The notes: a model not told the origin generated them from the sequence alone. A stretch of 64,000 nt of DNA from an uncultured Woeseiaceae bacterium (GCA_945787845.1 CALZJH010000015.1:1-64000), one strand, 5' to 3'. Positions 11,474-28,578 are shown, counted from the first letter of the stretch. Numbers and translations are program-made.

Positions 11474-12496
11474 ATGCCAGTCAACCACACTGATCCCCGG
11501 TCCATCGAGAAAGTGGCGCATCTCTATGAGCGCGTCAAAAAGGTGATTCCCGATATCGAATGGCCCATTCACGCGCCCCACATTGCCGCGATCAATGAGC
11601 TCAAGCAGGAAAAGAACGCGGTCATTCTCGCGCACAACTACCAGACACCGGAAATTTATCACTGCGTCGCCGATATCACCGGCGACTCGCTGGCGCTGGC
11701 CCAGCGCGCCGTGGACACCGATGCCGACGTCATTGTACTGGCCGGTGTCCATTTCATGGCGGAAACCGCCAAGCTGTTGAATCCGGGCAAGACCGTGTTG
11801 ATGCCGGATCTGGATGCGGGCTGCTCGCTCGCCGAGTCGATCACGGCTGCGGACGTGCGCAGGCTGCGCAAGCAGTATCCCGGTGTGCCCGTCGTAACCT
11901 ACGTCAATACGTCGGCGGAAGTGAAAGCCGAGTGCGACATCTGCTGCACGTCGGGTAATGCGCTGGCCATTGTTGAGTCGCTCGGCAGCGATCGGGTGAT
12001 CTTCCTGCCTGACGAGTACCTGGCTTCGTACATTGCGGAACAGACCGATGTCGAGATCATCACCTGGCAGGGACACTGCGAAGTGCATGAACGCTTCACG
12101 GCGGAGGAGCTCGAGTCGTTCCGCGCCGGCCACGAGGATCTCACGATCATCGCACACCCCGAATGCCCGCCGGACGTCCTCGCAACGTCGGATTTCGTCG
12201 GCTCGACGGCGCAGATGCAGGACTACGTACTCAACGAGCGCCCGGCGAAGGTGCTCATGGTGACGGAGTGTTCGATGAGCGATAACGTCTCGGCAGGCGT
12301 CGACGACGTCGAGTTCATTCGTCCCTGCAATCTGTGTCCGCACATGAAGAAGATCACGCTTGCCAATATCCGCGAGTCACTCGAGACGCTGAGCCCGGCC
12401 GTTGAAATCGATCCCGCCATCGCTGTTCGCGCGCGCGCGGCCGTCGAACGCATGCTCGATGTCGGGCGATCGAAAATGACCGAGGTTGCCGCCTGA
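11474..12496 (+). CDS. nadA: Quinolinate synthase NadA
   Basis: The 340-residue protein condenses iminoaspartate with dihydroxyacetone phosphate to quinolinate in the cytoplasm, using an oxygen-labile 4Fe-4S cluster. Motifs include [29 protein letters not shown] (C117), HPECPPDV (C231) and [12 protein letters not shown] (C285, C288), which supply the three conserved cluster ligands. An adjacent CDICC (154-158) is an extra cysteine group. The start follows an AGGTG ribosome site. It is the first gene of the NAD cluster, is divergent from nrtR and is followed by nadX after 25 bp. Confidence 0.95.
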   Translation: MPVNHTDPRSIEKVAHLYERVKKVIPDIEWPIHAPHIAAINELKQEKNAVILAHNYQTPEIYHCVADITGDSLALAQRAVDTDADVIVLAGVHFMAETAKLLNPGKTVLMPDLDAGCSLAESITAADVRRLRKQYPGVPVVTYVNTSAEVKAECDICCTSGNALAIVESLGSDRVIFLPDEYLASYIAEQTDVEIITWQGHCEVHERFTAEELESFRAGHEDLTIIAHPECPPDVLATSDFVGSTAQMQDYVLNERPAKVLMVTECSMSDNVSAGVDDVEFIRPCNLCPHMKKITLANIRESLETLSPAVEIDPAIAVRARAAVERMLDVGRSKMTEVAA

Positions 12497-12521
12497 CAGG
12501 AAACTGCGCGATAGTCACCTG

Positions 12522-13971
<1,450 letters not shown>

Positions 13972-13972
13972 C

Positions 13973-15262
13973 ATGCCGTTCGAATCATCACTCGCGTTCG
14001 CAAAGGAGCAGGACGCGGCCGATCCGCTCCGGGTATTTCGCGACCGGTTCCATTTTCCGTCGCTCGGCACGCCCGAACTCGTGTATTTCACCGGCCATTC
14101 GCTTGGGCTGCAGCCGAAGACCGTGAAAGCCGCCGTCGAGCTCGAGCTCGACGAATGGGCGAAGTATGGCGTTGAGGGGCATTTTCATTCGACCAATCCG
14201 TGGTACAGCTACCACGAGCGCCTGACACCGACGATGGCCGGGATCGTCGGCGCAAAGGAATCTGAAGTTGTCTGCATGAACTCGCTGACAACCAATATTC
14301 ACCTGTTGTTCGTGTCGTTTTATCGTCCGACCCCGACGCGCTACAAAATTATCTCCGAAGCCAGGATGTTTCCGTCGGATCGCTACCTGCTGGAGACGCA
14401 GGCGCGGTTTCATGGCTTTGATCCGGATGACGCGATCATCGAAGTGGCACCCAGGGATGGCGAGATGCTGATCCGGGAGGAGGACATTCTGGAAGCCATC
14501 GCCGCCAACGCCAATGAACTTGCGCTCGTCTTTTTCGGTGGCGTTAATTACTTCACGGGCCAGCTCTTCAACATGCCGCGGCTGACTGAAGCGGCACACG
14601 CCGCGGGCGCCGTTGCAGGGTTCGACCTTGCGCATGCGGCCGGCAATGTGCCGCTCAAGTTGCACGACTGGAACGTCGACTTCGCCGCGTGGTGCTCCTA
14701 CAAGTACCTGAACTCGAGTCCCGGCAACGTTGGGGCCATATTCGTGCATGAGCGTCATGGCCGCCGCTTCGACCTGCCGCGGTTCGGTGGCTGGTGGGGG
14801 CACGACAAGGAAACGCGTTTCCAGATGAAGAGTGGCTTCCAGCCAATGGAAGGCGCCGAAGGCTGGCAATTGAGCAATGTGCCAATTCTCGGGATGGCGG
14901 CCATGAAGGCATCGCTTGACGTGTTTGCCGAGGCGGGCATGCCGGCTCTGCGAGAGAAGAGCAAAAGCCTGACCGCTTACCTCGAATTTACAGTTGACGA
15001 AGTAGCGCGAGAGTTCCCGGATGCACAGATTAGTCTTATCACCCCGCGCGACCCCGAGCAGCGTGGCTGCCAGATTTCGATGGACGTCGCCGGGCGTGAG
15101 CGCGAGCTGTTCGACGACATGATCGCAGCCGGCGTCATCGTTGATTTTCGCGAGCCCTGCGTGATCCGCATGGCGCCGGTGCCGCTCTATAATTCCTTCA
15201 CGGATGTCTTTACCTTCGGCAAGGTCATGCGTGCATTGCTGACAGAAGGTGAGTCCAAATGA
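13973..15262 (+). CDS. kynU: Kynureninase
   Basis: The 429-residue PLP enzyme cleaves 3-hydroxykynurenine to 3-hydroxyanthranilate and alanine. The PLP lysine is K244 in [21 protein letters not shown] (217-225) holds the Asp that binds the pyridine nitrogen, and [11 protein letters not shown] (39-49) is the N-terminal family motif. The ATG at 13973 was chosen because the longer frame from 13856 only runs back through haaO. Its TGA overlaps the kmo start (ATGA), implying translational coupling. Confidence 0.95.
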   Translation: MPFESSLAFAKEQDAADPLRVFRDRFHFPSLGTPELVYFTGHSLGLQPKTVKAAVELELDEWAKYGVEGHFHSTNPWYSYHERLTPTMAGIVGAKESEVVCMNSLTTNIHLLFVSFYRPTPTRYKIISEARMFPSDRYLLETQARFHGFDPDDAIIEVAPRDGEMLIREEDILEAIAANANELALVFFGGVNYFTGQLFNMPRLTEAAHAAGAVAGFDLAHAAGNVPLKLHDWNVDFAAWCSYKYLNSSPGNVGAIFVHERHGRRFDLPRFGGWWGHDKETRFQMKSGFQPMEGAEGWQLSNVPILGMAAMKASLDVFAEAGMPALREKSKSLTAYLEFTVDEVAREFPDAQISLITPRDPEQRGCQISMDVAGRERELFDDMIAAGVIVDFREPCVIRMAPVPLYNSFTDVFTFGKVMRALLTEGESK

Positions 15263-16530
15263 GCCGTGGCAAGTTCACGGTTGCAGGTGGGGGCCCGGTG
15301 GGCGCATTGCTCGCCATTTTGCTTGGTCGGCACGGTTACGAAGTCGGCCTGTACGAGGGGCGCCCCGACTCCCGCGAGACCAGTATTTACCAGGGCAGGT
15401 CGATCAACATTGCCCTGTCGGACAGGGGCTGGCACTCGCTGGAACAGATCGGTATCGGCGCCGACGCAAAGTCCGAAGCCATTCCCATGTATCACCGCGC
15501 CATTCACGGCATTGATGGAGAGCTCAGTGCGCTCCCCTACGGCAGGGAGGGCGACGCCATCTGGTCGGTGTCGCGTAGCGGCATCAACCAGCAGCTACTT
15601 GATATTGCGGACCTGGATGCGGGCATCGAAACGCATTTCGAGCACTGGCTCATGGACGTTGACTTTGAAACAGCGCGTACCGTGTTCCAGGTGAGTCGCG
15701 AACACAAGGTCACGGTAGATGCCGATTATCTTTTCGCGGCCGACGGCGCGAACTCGACGGACGGCTCACACAAGATCGAAAAGAATGCGCTGCACATCTG
15801 GCCACGCAAACACTTCATGTTGATCGCGTTGCCGAATCCGGACGGCACGTTTACCTGTACCTTGTTCCTTAACCATTCCGGTGATCCCTCGTTCGAGTCC
15901 CTGCAGGAACGATCGACGGTCGAGGCGTTCTTCGAATCCAACTTCGCCGATGCCATGGTGTATCTCGAAGATCCTGTCGATACGTTCATGGAGAAGACGG
16001 CGTCGCCACTGTTTCTCGTGCAGGTGTTCCCGTGGTCGTTCAACCGGAAGGTCGGGCTGATCGGCGATGCGGCGCACGCGATCGTGCCGTTCTACGGCCA
16101 GGGCATGAATTGCGGGTTTGAGGATTGCGCCGAACTCAACCGGCTGATCGACTTGCACGATCACAACTGGGACGCGATATTCCCGGCCTACGAGAATGCG
16201 CGCAAGCCAAATGGTGATGCCATCGCCGAACTGTCCAAGCGTAACTTCGTCGAGATGAGCGACTTGTCGGGCGACAGGCGATTCCAGATTCGCAAGATGA
16301 TCGAAGCGAAATTCAGCGCGCGCTTTCCCGAACTGTGGACGCCGCTGTACTCGATGGTGACGTTCTCACCCGAGGTGCCCTATGCCGAAGCGCTTCGCGT
16401 CGGCGATGAGCAGAACAGGGTCATGGAAAAAATCATGGGCCTGCCGGATATCGAAAACGACTGGGACGAGCAGTACGTCATGGACCAGCTGCATGCGCTG
16501 GCCGATGAAACCTTTGGAGAGCGGCAATGA
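15259..16530 (+). CDS. kmo: Kynurenine 3-monooxygenase
   Basis: The 423-residue flavoprotein hydroxylates kynurenine to 3-hydroxykynurenine with NADPH and oxygen. It has an N-terminal FAD-binding [10 protein letters not shown] motif, the second motif [23 protein letters not shown] and a family-typical [12 protein letters not shown] block. The C-terminus is hydrophilic apart from one moderately apolar helix, so it is probably soluble or weakly membrane bound, unlike the mitochondrial form. It overlaps both kynU and kynA by four bases, so the three genes form a tight unit. Confidence 0.94.
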   Translation: MSRGKFTVAGGGPVGALLAILLGRHGYEVGLYEGRPDSRETSIYQGRSINIALSDRGWHSLEQIGIGADAKSEAIPMYHRAIHGIDGELSALPYGREGDAIWSVSRSGINQQLLDIADLDAGIETHFEHWLMDVDFETARTVFQVSREHKVTVDADYLFAADGANSTDGSHKIEKNALHIWPRKHFMLIALPNPDGTFTCTLFLNHSGDPSFESLQERSTVEAFFESNFADAMVYLEDPVDTFMEKTASPLFLVQVFPWSFNRKVGLIGDAAHAIVPFYGQGMNCGFEDCAELNRLIDLHDHNWDAIFPAYENARKPNGDAIAELSKRNFVEMSDLSGDRRFQIRKMIEAKFSARFPELWTPLYSMVTFSPEVPYAEALRVGDEQNRVMEKIMGLPDIENDWDEQYVMDQLHALADETFGERQ

Positions 16531-17372
16531 GCCGAAAGCCCAAGAATTACAGAGAAGTCGAGAAGGGCATTTATACGGACCTCAAGGACCGGATGACCTA
16601 CGGCAAGTACCTGCACCTGGACGAAATTCTCGATGCACAGCACTGCCTTTCCGACCAGCACGATGAAATGCTCTTCATCATCATCCACCAGGCCAGCGAG
16701 CTGTGGCTAAAACTGGCGGGGCATGAGGTCGAGGCCGCGATTCGAAACATCCGGGACAATGATTTCCGCCATGCCTTCAAGGTGATTGCCCGCGTCAAGC
16801 TGATACTCATGCAGCTCACGCAGTCGTGGTCGATTCTGTCGACAATGACGCCGGTCGACTACCTGAAATTCCGCGACACACTCGGTCCGGCATCGGGATT
16901 CCAGTCGTACTGCTACCGCAAGCTCGAGTTCCTGCTGGGCAACAAGAACAGGAAGCTGGTCGAGGTGCATCGCCACGACGCCCAGGCGTACGCAGACCTG
17001 CAATCCGTCCTGAAAGAGCCCGGACTATACGATGTTGTGTTGCGTCGGCTCAGCGATGTCGGGTTCGCTATCGACCAGGAAAAACTCGAGCGTGATTTCA
17101 GCGAGCCCTATGAGGCGAACGAATCCGTACAGGCCGCGTGGTTCGCTATTTACAGCGATCCGGAGGAGTATTTCGAGCTGTATGAGCTTGCTGAGAAGCT
17201 TGTGGACATTGAAGATGCCTTCCAGTCCTGGCGCTTCAAACACATGTATACGGTGCAGAGAATCATCGGCAATCGCCAGGGCACCGGTGGATCGTCCGGC
17301 GTGCCGTTTCTCAAGCAGGCGATCGAGACGAGCTTCTTCCCCGAGCTGTTCGCGATCAGGACCGATCTGTAG
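16527..17372 (+). CDS. kynA: Tryptophan 2,3-dioxygenase
   Basis: The 281-residue haem dioxygenase converts tryptophan to N-formylkynurenine, the first step of the pathway. Conserved residues are H54 in IIIHQASELW and the haem ligand H239 in WRFKHMYTVQRIIG, followed by the GTGGSSG loop. It is the last gene of the cluster although it encodes the first step. No kynurenine formamidase gene (kynB) is present in the window, so that step must be encoded elsewhere or be served by another hydrolase. It converges with the aldehyde dehydrogenase gene 9 bp away. Confidence 0.95.
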   Translation: MSRKPKNYREVEKGIYTDLKDRMTYGKYLHLDEILDAQHCLSDQHDEMLFIIIHQASELWLKLAGHEVEAAIRNIRDNDFRHAFKVIARVKLILMQLTQSWSILSTMTPVDYLKFRDTLGPASGFQSYCYRKLEFLLGNKNRKLVEVHRHDAQAYADLQSVLKEPGLYDVVLRRLSDVGFAIDQEKLERDFSEPYEANESVQAAWFAIYSDPEEYFELYELAEKLVDIEDAFQSWRFKHMYTVQRIIGNRQGTGGSSGVPFLKQAIETSFFPELFAIRTDL

Positions 17373-17381
17373 GGTAGCGGC

Positions 17382-18818
17382 TCAAACGATGGACAGGCTG
17401 TGCATGATGTTCTTGGTGATCATGTAATTGTGCAGCCCTTCGGTCCCGCCCTCCCGGCCGTAGCCACTGGATTTGACGCCGCCGAATGGCGTTTCCGGCA
17501 ATGACGCCTCCAGCGTGTTGATCGAGACGTTGCCCGCCTCGATGCTCTCGACCATGCGGTCTACATAGTCTGCGCGATTGGTAAAGCCATAGGCCGCCAG
17601 TCCGTAGGGCACGGAGTTGGCCTTCTCGATGGCCTCGTCGAGCGACGCAACCGGGTTGATGATGGCCAGCGGACCAAACGGCTCTTCCTGCATCACACGA
17701 GCGCTGTCCGGCACGTTGGCCAGCACGGTGGGCTCGAAGAAATAACCCGTGTCGCCCAGCCTGCTACCACCGGTCCTGATCTCTGCGCCCTGGCTTCGTG
17801 CGTCATCGACCAGGTCTTTCAGTGCGCCAATGCGGCGATCGTTAGCCAGGGGACCCATTTCGACATTGGGATCAACGCCGTTGCCGACGATCGTTGCGCC
17901 GGCGCGGCGCACGAACGTCTCGGTATAGGCCTCGAAAATGCTCTCATGCACGAAGAAACGCGTGGGCGAAGTGCACACCTGGCCGGCGTTACGCATCTTG
18001 CGCTCCGCGCCGCTGATGGCCGCCGCCTCGACATCCGTGTCTTCGCAGACGATCACCGGGGCATGGCCACCCAGCTCCATCAGGACCGGCGTCATGTGCT
18101 GTGCCGCCAACGTGGTGAGATGTCTGCCGACGGCCGTGGAGCCGGTGAATGCGACCAGGCGCACCGACTCCTGCCGGATCAGGTGGTCGGATATTTCAGC
18201 CGGCGTGCCGAAAACCAGGTTCAATACGCCGGGCGGCAAACCGGCGTCGTGCAGGGCTCTCGCAATCTGCAGTGCCCCGGCCGGGGTTTCTTCGGCCGCC
18301 TTGAGAATGATGGAACAGCCCGCGGCGATAGCGCCCGCGACCTTTCTGCAGGGCTGGCTCATCGGAAAATTCCAGGGCGAAAACGCGGCTACCGTGCCGA
18401 TCGGCTGATGGTGCACGCTGTAGCGGGTGCCGGGCGCGCTGGGGATAATACGCCCGTAGGTACGCGTGGCTTCGCCGGCGTCCCACTCGAAGAACTCGCA
18501 ACCGCGGATAACCTCGAGGCGGGCCTGGTTGAGTGGTTTGCCGTGCTCAGCGGTGATGGCAGTCGCGATTTCTTCCTGCCGCTCGCGCATCAGTGCAGCG
18601 GCCCGATACAGGACATTTGCCCGGTCAACCGGTGCCACCTTCCGCCAGGTTTTGAATCCCTGCTCGGCGGCGTCCAGCGCATCGTCGAGATCGCTTTTCT
18701 CCGCGTGCGGCAGACGGCCGATCTCCTCTTCGGTTGCCGGGTTCAGTACCGGCAGGTCGCTGGCGGCCTTGCGAAATTCGCCGTTGATATAGAGGTGCAG
18801 GTCGGGGTAAGGGTTCAT
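17382..18818 (-). CDS. NAD(P)-dependent aldehyde dehydrogenase (succinate-semialdehyde or ketoglutarate-semialdehyde type)
   Basis: The 478-residue cytosolic ALDH has the catalytic Glu in MELGGHAP, the nucleophilic Cys in NAGQVCTSP, SPWNFPMSQPCRKV and the C-terminal LPETPFGGVKSSGYGREGG. Sequence style is that of the GabD/AldH succinate-semialdehyde group, which also contains alpha-ketoglutaric semialdehyde dehydrogenases. The start MNPYPDLHLYINGEF was chosen because it aligns with family N-termini; an ATG six codons upstream is possible. It is divergent from a DHDPS-family lyase (43-bp gap), a pairing used in hydroxyproline and sugar-acid degradation where a lyase makes the semialdehyde. Confidence 0.85.
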   Translation of the reverse strand: MNPYPDLHLYINGEFRKAASDLPVLNPATEEEIGRLPHAEKSDLDDALDAAEQGFKTWRKVAPVDRANVLYRAAALMRERQEEIATAITAEHGKPLNQARLEVIRGCEFFEWDAGEATRTYGRIIPSAPGTRYSVHHQPIGTVAAFSPWNFPMSQPCRKVAGAIAAGCSIILKAAEETPAGALQIARALHDAGLPPGVLNLVFGTPAEISDHLIRQESVRLVAFTGSTAVGRHLTTLAAQHMTPVLMELGGHAPVIVCEDTDVEAAAISGAERKMRNAGQVCTSPTRFFVHESIFEAYTETFVRRAGATIVGNGVDPNVEMGPLANDRRIGALKDLVDDARSQGAEIRTGGSRLGDTGYFFEPTVLANVPDSARVMQEEPFGPLAIINPVASLDEAIEKANSVPYGLAAYGFTNRADYVDRMVESIEAGNVSINTLEASLPETPFGGVKSSGYGREGGTEGLHNYMITKNIMHSLSIV

Positions 18819-18861
18819 CGAGGTTCTCGTATGCATAGCGGATTATAAGTATATTTCGCCA

Positions 18862-19821
18862 ATGGCTACTAACTACTCGAAATTAGATGCGAAGGATTAT
18901 GCCCGCGAGAACATGCGCGGGATCTGGGCCGCCGCCCTGAATCCGTTTAACGACGACCTTTCTCTCAACGAGGCAGGTCTGCGAGCGAACATCCGTCACT
19001 GGGTCGACGACCTCGATATCAAGGGCCTGTTCATCGCGGGAAAGCAGGGCGAGTTCTTCTCGATGAGCCTTGCCGAGCGCAAGCGCAATTTCGAAATTGC
19101 GGTCGAAGAGTGCGACGGCAAGGCCGGTGTCATCGTGTCCGTCTCGGACCAGAACTTCGACACGGTCCTGGAGCTTGCCCTGCATGCGCAGGATTGCGGG
19201 GCCGACTACATCGTGGTGCACGCACCGGTCCTGAGCTTCGTGCATGAGCGTGGCGAAGTCCTGTACCAGTATTACAAGGCGCTTTGTAACCGTCTCGATA
19301 TCGGCATCGCCATGTGGAGTCATCCGGATTCGGGTTACCTGATGCAGCCCGACGAATGCGCACGCATCGCGGAGCTGCCCAATATTGTTGCGATCAAGTA
19401 CTCGGTTCCTCGCGACATGTACGTGCAATTGACGCACATGGTTGGCGACAAGATCCAGGTGTCGACTTCGCTCGAGGATGACTGGCTCGACAATATCGAG
19501 GAGCTTGGATGGCGGCTTTATCTCTGCTCGTCGCCGCCGTACCACCTGCAGACGAAGAACGACAAGCGCATGGACGAATACACTCGTCTCGCGTTTGCAG
19601 GAAATTTCGAGGAGGCGCGCCGCGTGCGTGACAGCCTCGATCCCGTGCGCGAGGCGATGGCGCGCTCGAAACCCGCGGACAAGCCGCAGGCGTTTGGCAA
19701 GTACTGGCAGGAGTTGCTCGGGCAGGTCGGCGGACGCGTGCGGCCTCCCATGCTCGAGCTCACCGACGCGGAGAAGGCAACGATTCGCGAAGCGTTCGAG
19801 TCCTGCGGCCTGGAGTTGTAA
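18862..19821 (+). CDS. Dihydrodipicolinate synthase-family lyase/deaminase
   Basis: The 319-residue protein is a DapA-superfamily TIM barrel. It has GIWAAALNPFNDDLSLNEAGL at the N-terminus, GLFIAGKQGEFFSMSLAERKR (GTTGE replaced by GKQGE) and the Schiff-base lysine in IVAIKYSVP. Family members split or deaminate 2-oxo acids, for example Delta1-pyrroline-4-hydroxy-2-carboxylate deaminase, KDG-type aldolase or dehydratase. The altered GTTGE motif and lack of lysine-pathway neighbours argue against lysine biosynthesis. Pairing with the divergent semialdehyde dehydrogenase suggests a catabolic step ending in alpha-ketoglutarate. The exact substrate is not determined. Confidence 0.75.
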   Translation: MATNYSKLDAKDYARENMRGIWAAALNPFNDDLSLNEAGLRANIRHWVDDLDIKGLFIAGKQGEFFSMSLAERKRNFEIAVEECDGKAGVIVSVSDQNFDTVLELALHAQDCGADYIVVHAPVLSFVHERGEVLYQYYKALCNRLDIGIAMWSHPDSGYLMQPDECARIAELPNIVAIKYSVPRDMYVQLTHMVGDKIQVSTSLEDDWLDNIEELGWRLYLCSSPPYHLQTKNDKRMDEYTRLAFAGNFEEARRVRDSLDPVREAMARSKPADKPQAFGKYWQELLGQVGGRVRPPMLELTDAEKATIREAFESCGLEL

Positions 19822-19834
19822 GGCTATCTGTTAA

Positions 19835-21895
<2,061 letters not shown>

Positions 21896-21905
21896 CTACT
21901 CGATA

Positions 21906-25266
<3,361 letters not shown>

Positions 25267-25298
25267 TGTTTTCCTCTTTAGTTTTCGATCAGGTGCGC

Positions 25299-27101
25299 TT
25301 AGAAGATGAACTGGTCTTCTTCCATCTTCATAAGCGAGTCAGGGCCGGTTGACATTGTCTCAAGCAACGTCGCGGTTCGCGGCAGTATTTTAGCGAAGTA
25401 GAATTCTGCGGTCTGGATCTTCGCGCGATAGAACGCCTCTTCCGTCGTACCTTGCTCGAGCCGCCTGTAAGCAGCCCGCGCACTGGCAGCCCAGGCAACG
25501 CCAAGCAACACGTAGCCAGAGAACATGATGTAGTCGACCGAGGCTGCGCCCACGGCGTCCCGATTGCGCATGGCCGCGAAACCGATCTTCCGCGTCAGTG
25601 CCTTCCACTGCTTCGTGAGCCGCACCAGCGTCTTCAGGTATGGCCTGAGTTCCTTGCGGTTGCGGGCCCGCTTGCAGAAGTCCAGGATAAAGCCGGTGAC
25701 AGGCGCCAGTGCCTTGCCGCGCGTGCCGAGTACCTTGCGGCCAAGAAGGTCCAGGGCCTGGATGCCGGTTGTGCCCTCGTAGAGCATGCCGATCCTGGCA
25801 TCCCGGACGTTTTGCTCGACGCCCCACTCGTTGATGTAGCCATGGCCGCCCAGACATTGCAGGCCCAGGTTTGCGCTTTCGAAACCGGTCTCTGTCAGGA
25901 ATGCCTTGATAATCGGGGTCAGGAAGTTGAGGACATGATTGGCGAGCTCCCTGGCCTCCGGGTCATCGGATTTGGTCAGTATGTCGCCCTGGGTGCTCGC
26001 GAAGTAAATCAGTGCGCGGCCCCCTTCGGCAAACGCTTTCTGCGTCAGCAGCATGCGGCGCACGTCCGCGTGCACGATGATCGGGTCCGCGGGCCCACCG
26101 GGATTCTTCGGGCCCGACAGCGAACGCATCTGCAAACGATCGCGGGTGTAGGCGAGGGAGTTCTGGAAGGCCAGCTCGGAATGAGCCAGTCCCTGCAGCC
26201 CGGTGCCGAGACGGGCGAAGTTCATGAACGTGAACATGTAGCTCAGGCCCTTGTTCTCTTCACCAACCAGGTAGCCGGTCGCGCCGTCGAAATTCAGCAG
26301 GCAGGTCGAGTTGCCGTGAATACCCATCTTGCGCTCGAGGACTCCACAGGTCACGGCGTTGCGGTCGCCGATCGAACCGTCGTCATTGGGAATGAACTTG
26401 GGCACGATGAACAGCGAGATGCCCTTCGTCCCTGGCGGCGCACCCGGCATGCGGGCCAGGACGATGTGCACGATGTTCTCGGCGAGGTCGTGCTCGCCGG
26501 ACGAAATGAAGACCTTCGATCCCGTGATGCGGTAGGCGCCGTCCGCAGCCTGTTCGGCTTTGGACTTCAAAAGACCCAGGTCCGTACCGCAGTGCGCCTC
26601 GGTGAGGCACATGGTGCCCGTCCATCGTCCGCTCACCAGCGGCTCCATGAACATGGCCTTTTGTTCCTCGGAACCGTGCTCGTCAATCGTCTCCATGGCC
26701 CCTTGCGACAGACCGGGGTACATCGCCCAGGACCAGTTCGCCGTGCCGGTCATCTCGCGGACGGTCGTACCGATCGACATCGGCAGATCCTGCCCCCCGT
26801 AGGCGGCGGGCTGGTCGAGCGACGGCCAGCCAGCGTCGACGTATTGCTTGTAAGCCTCTTTGAAACCTGCCGGTGTCTTGACCTCACCGTTTTCGAGCAT
26901 CTGGCAGCCCTCCTCGTCACCCACCGCGTTGAGCGGGGCCACGATCTCTTCGGAGAACTTGCTGGCTTCGCCGAGAATCGCGTCGATGAGGTCCTGGTTG
27001 ACCTCCTCGCAGGCAGGCAGCGACTGGTAGTGCTTCTCGATATTGAGCAGGTCCTTCATAACAAACTGCATGTCTCTGAGCGGTGCTTTGTAGGTCGTCA
27101 T
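25299..27101 (-). CDS. Acyl-CoA dehydrogenase with C-terminal extension
   Basis: The 600-residue flavoprotein catalyses the first oxidation of beta-oxidation. It has an N-terminal helical domain (residues 1-45 of the long acyl-CoA-dehydrogenase type), the FAD-binding [13 protein letters not shown] and [12 protein letters not shown], the catalytic base region [16 protein letters not shown] and a final domain of about 130 residues seen in the 600-residue subclass found in proteobacterial beta-oxidation and DMSP pathways. It leads the operon acd-fadB-fadA-fadH. A perfect palindrome lies 42 bp upstream of its ATG, between it and a FabR-like repressor gene. Confidence 0.9.
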   Translation of the reverse strand: MTTYKAPLRDMQFVMKDLLNIEKHYQSLPACEEVNQDLIDAILGEASKFSEEIVAPLNAVGDEEGCQMLENGEVKTPAGFKEAYKQYVDAGWPSLDQPAAYGGQDLPMSIGTTVREMTGTANWSWAMYPGLSQGAMETIDEHGSEEQKAMFMEPLVSGRWTGTMCLTEAHCGTDLGLLKSKAEQAADGAYRITGSKVFISSGEHDLAENIVHIVLARMPGAPPGTKGISLFIVPKFIPNDDGSIGDRNAVTCGVLERKMGIHGNSTCLLNFDGATGYLVGEENKGLSYMFTFMNFARLGTGLQGLAHSELAFQNSLAYTRDRLQMRSLSGPKNPGGPADPIIVHADVRRMLLTQKAFAEGGRALIYFASTQGDILTKSDDPEARELANHVLNFLTPIIKAFLTETGFESANLGLQCLGGHGYINEWGVEQNVRDARIGMLYEGTTGIQALDLLGRKVLGTRGKALAPVTGFILDFCKRARNRKELRPYLKTLVRLTKQWKALTRKIGFAAMRNRDAVGAASVDYIMFSGYVLLGVAWAASARAAYRRLEQGTTEEAFYRAKIQTAEFYFAKILPRTATLLETMSTGPDSLMKMEEDQFIF

Positions 27102-27142
27102 ACCGTTTCTCTCTGGGCCGAGTTCATCTCACGCCAGTTTCA

Positions 27143-27158
27143 GCGTACACTTGTACGC
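27143..27158. promoter_or_regulatory. Perfect palindrome, candidate operator of the FabR-like regulator
   Basis: GCGTACA-N2-TGTACGC is an exact 16-bp palindrome between the divergent acyl-CoA dehydrogenase and FabR-like genes. It is 42 bp from the dehydrogenase start and 79 bp from the regulator start. The half site resembles the AGCGTACA-type sequence I recall for E. coli FabR. A further TGTAC occurs at 27164. Confidence 0.75.
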
Positions 27159-27236
27159 ACAACTGTACCATTCCTTTGCTAGGATGCAATAGTCGGCTCA
27201 GCAACGACTCGGCAGGGCATTGCAAGGACCCCGGTT

Positions 27237-27851
27237 TTGAAGTTCACGAGAAAACAACAGAAAGAAGAGACACGACAGCGACTTATGGATGCTGCGGCCG
27301 CCGAACTGGCGTCGGGTCGCAGTTTCGACACGCTGAGCCTCCGCGAGGTGGCAAAGCTCGCCGGGATCGCACCGACGTCGTTTTATCGTCACTTCCATGA
27401 CATGGAAGGCCTGGGTCTGGCGCTCATCGAGGAGCACGGGACGACGCTGGTGAACCTGATGCATCGCGTCAGGGAGCAGGCGGCGGAAGGCCGGTCGGTA
27501 ATAAGGACCTCGGTCGAGACGCTGTTCGACTATATCTTCGGCAACCAGGGCATGTCGCGGATGATCCTCCAGGAGAGCCTGTCCCGGCAGTCCGCATTTC
27601 GCAGTGCCGCTGAGAAGCTGCTGGTGACGATGTCACGGGACCTCGCGGAATTCCTGGTCTGGGACGCCGACAGGCGCGGCGTGCCGCTGGGCCACCCGCG
27701 GCTTGCGGCGGATTCCACGGTGGCCATCCTGTTTACGACCGGGATCGCGCTGCTGGACACGCCGGCAGAAGAGCGCGAGCGGTACATCGAGGCGGCGATC
27801 ATCAAGGTGCGCATGATCATGCGCGGATCCGAAGCCATGGGACAGGCCTAG
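27237..27851 (+). CDS. FabR-like TetR-family transcriptional repressor
   Basis: The 204-residue protein has an N-terminal TetR helix-turn-helix (about 10-57) with SLREVAKLAGIAPTSFYRHFHDM, nearly the FabR signature, followed by a ligand-binding domain with SVIRTSVETLFDYI, again FabR-like. FabR proteins sense acyl-ACP/acyl-CoA and repress unsaturated fatty acid synthesis, but this copy sits beside and diverges from a beta-oxidation operon, so it more likely controls degradation. Translation probably starts at the TTG at 27237; no ATG lies near the conserved start. Autoregulation through the shared palindrome is likely. Confidence 0.82.
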   Translation: MKFTRKQQKEETRQRLMDAAAAELASGRSFDTLSLREVAKLAGIAPTSFYRHFHDMEGLGLALIEEHGTTLVNLMHRVREQAAEGRSVIRTSVETLFDYIFGNQGMSRMILQESLSRQSAFRSAAEKLLVTMSRDLAEFLVWDADRRGVPLGHPRLAADSTVAILFTTGIALLDTPAEERERYIEAAIIKVRMIMRGSEAMGQA

Positions 27852-27855
27852 CGGC

Positions 27856-28578
27856 TCAATACGGCCGGTAGGGTTTCCTGAAATGGACAAAGAGCCCGAC
27901 GAGCAGCACGGCCAGGGAAATCCACATCGAGAGGCGCCAGGTACTCGTCGCCGGTTTTACAATCTCGAAGTCTTCCACGTAGATGGTCTCGCAGGCGCCG
28001 TCACCCGTGTCGGTACGAGTTGTACTGGTGCCGCGTTTGTATCCCCCACCGCTCGAATAGGACGCCAGGTAGCCTCGCACGCGAATCTGGTCGCCAATCC
28101 TGATCTTTCTTACCTGCCTGCGGACGAAATCGTCATCGGAAATCAGGTGATTGTTCGATAGCTGGTCCATGTTAAATGCGTCCCACGCCTGCTGGTCGCG
28201 CGTTTTGACGTTGCATGTGAATATGCCGTTCCAGAAATCGATTTTGTGCAGGCGTTCGTTGGCGGTGTTGTCGCCCCAGATTACGCACACGTCGAGCATG
28301 TTCAGGTGGTCGTTTGCAAGCGCGTGCATGCGACTGTTGTTGTCGTGATGACGGTAAGACACGATCATGCCGGTAATGTCATACGCGTACTCGGGCTCGA
28401 CCCGGTAGGTGACCTCCTTGAAGACGGCGTCGAAAGGCCGTTGCCTGGTTCCCAACTGCCTGGGTTCCTGCGCGATTCCGGCCACGTACTCGACGTTACC
28501 CGGGAGGTCGTTGCGGTTCCAGAACGACACGATCAACACGACAAGACTGATTGCGATGACCAGGTTGTTTACCTTCAT
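27856..28578 (-). CDS. Membrane-anchored protein of unknown function
   Basis: The 240-residue protein has one hydrophobic helix at each end (about 4-19 and 214-232) around a soluble domain. Recognisable motifs are SYRHHD, NMLDVCVIWGDN, LSNNHLISDDD, IGDQIRVRGYLASY and a basic RGTSTTRTDTGDGACETIYVEDF. These recur together in a conserved bacterial family that I recognise only as uncharacterised. The paired helices suggest a periplasmic or cytoplasmic loop held at the inner membrane. It converges with the FabR-like gene (4-bp gap). No functional context is evident. Confidence 0.7.
   Translation of the reverse strand: MKVNNLVIAISLVVLIVSFWNRNDLPGNVEYVAGIAQEPRQLGTRQRPFDAVFKEVTYRVEPEYAYDITGMIVSYRHHDNNSRMHALANDHLNMLDVCVIWGDNTANERLHKIDFWNGIFTCNVKTRDQQAWDAFNMDQLSNNHLISDDDFVRRQVRKIRIGDQIRVRGYLASYSSGGGYKRGTSTTRTDTGDGACETIYVEDFEIVKPATSTWRLSMWISLAVLLVGLFVHFRKPYRPY

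Noticed and set aside
12486-12521. Upstream ATG for nadX
   Set aside because: It lies inside nadA and precedes the Rossmann start with a non-conserved leader.
25452-27182. 576-codon open frame opposite the acyl-CoA dehydrogenase gene
   Set aside because: Same reason: complement of a clear acyl-CoA dehydrogenase, with no motif or ribosome site of its own.
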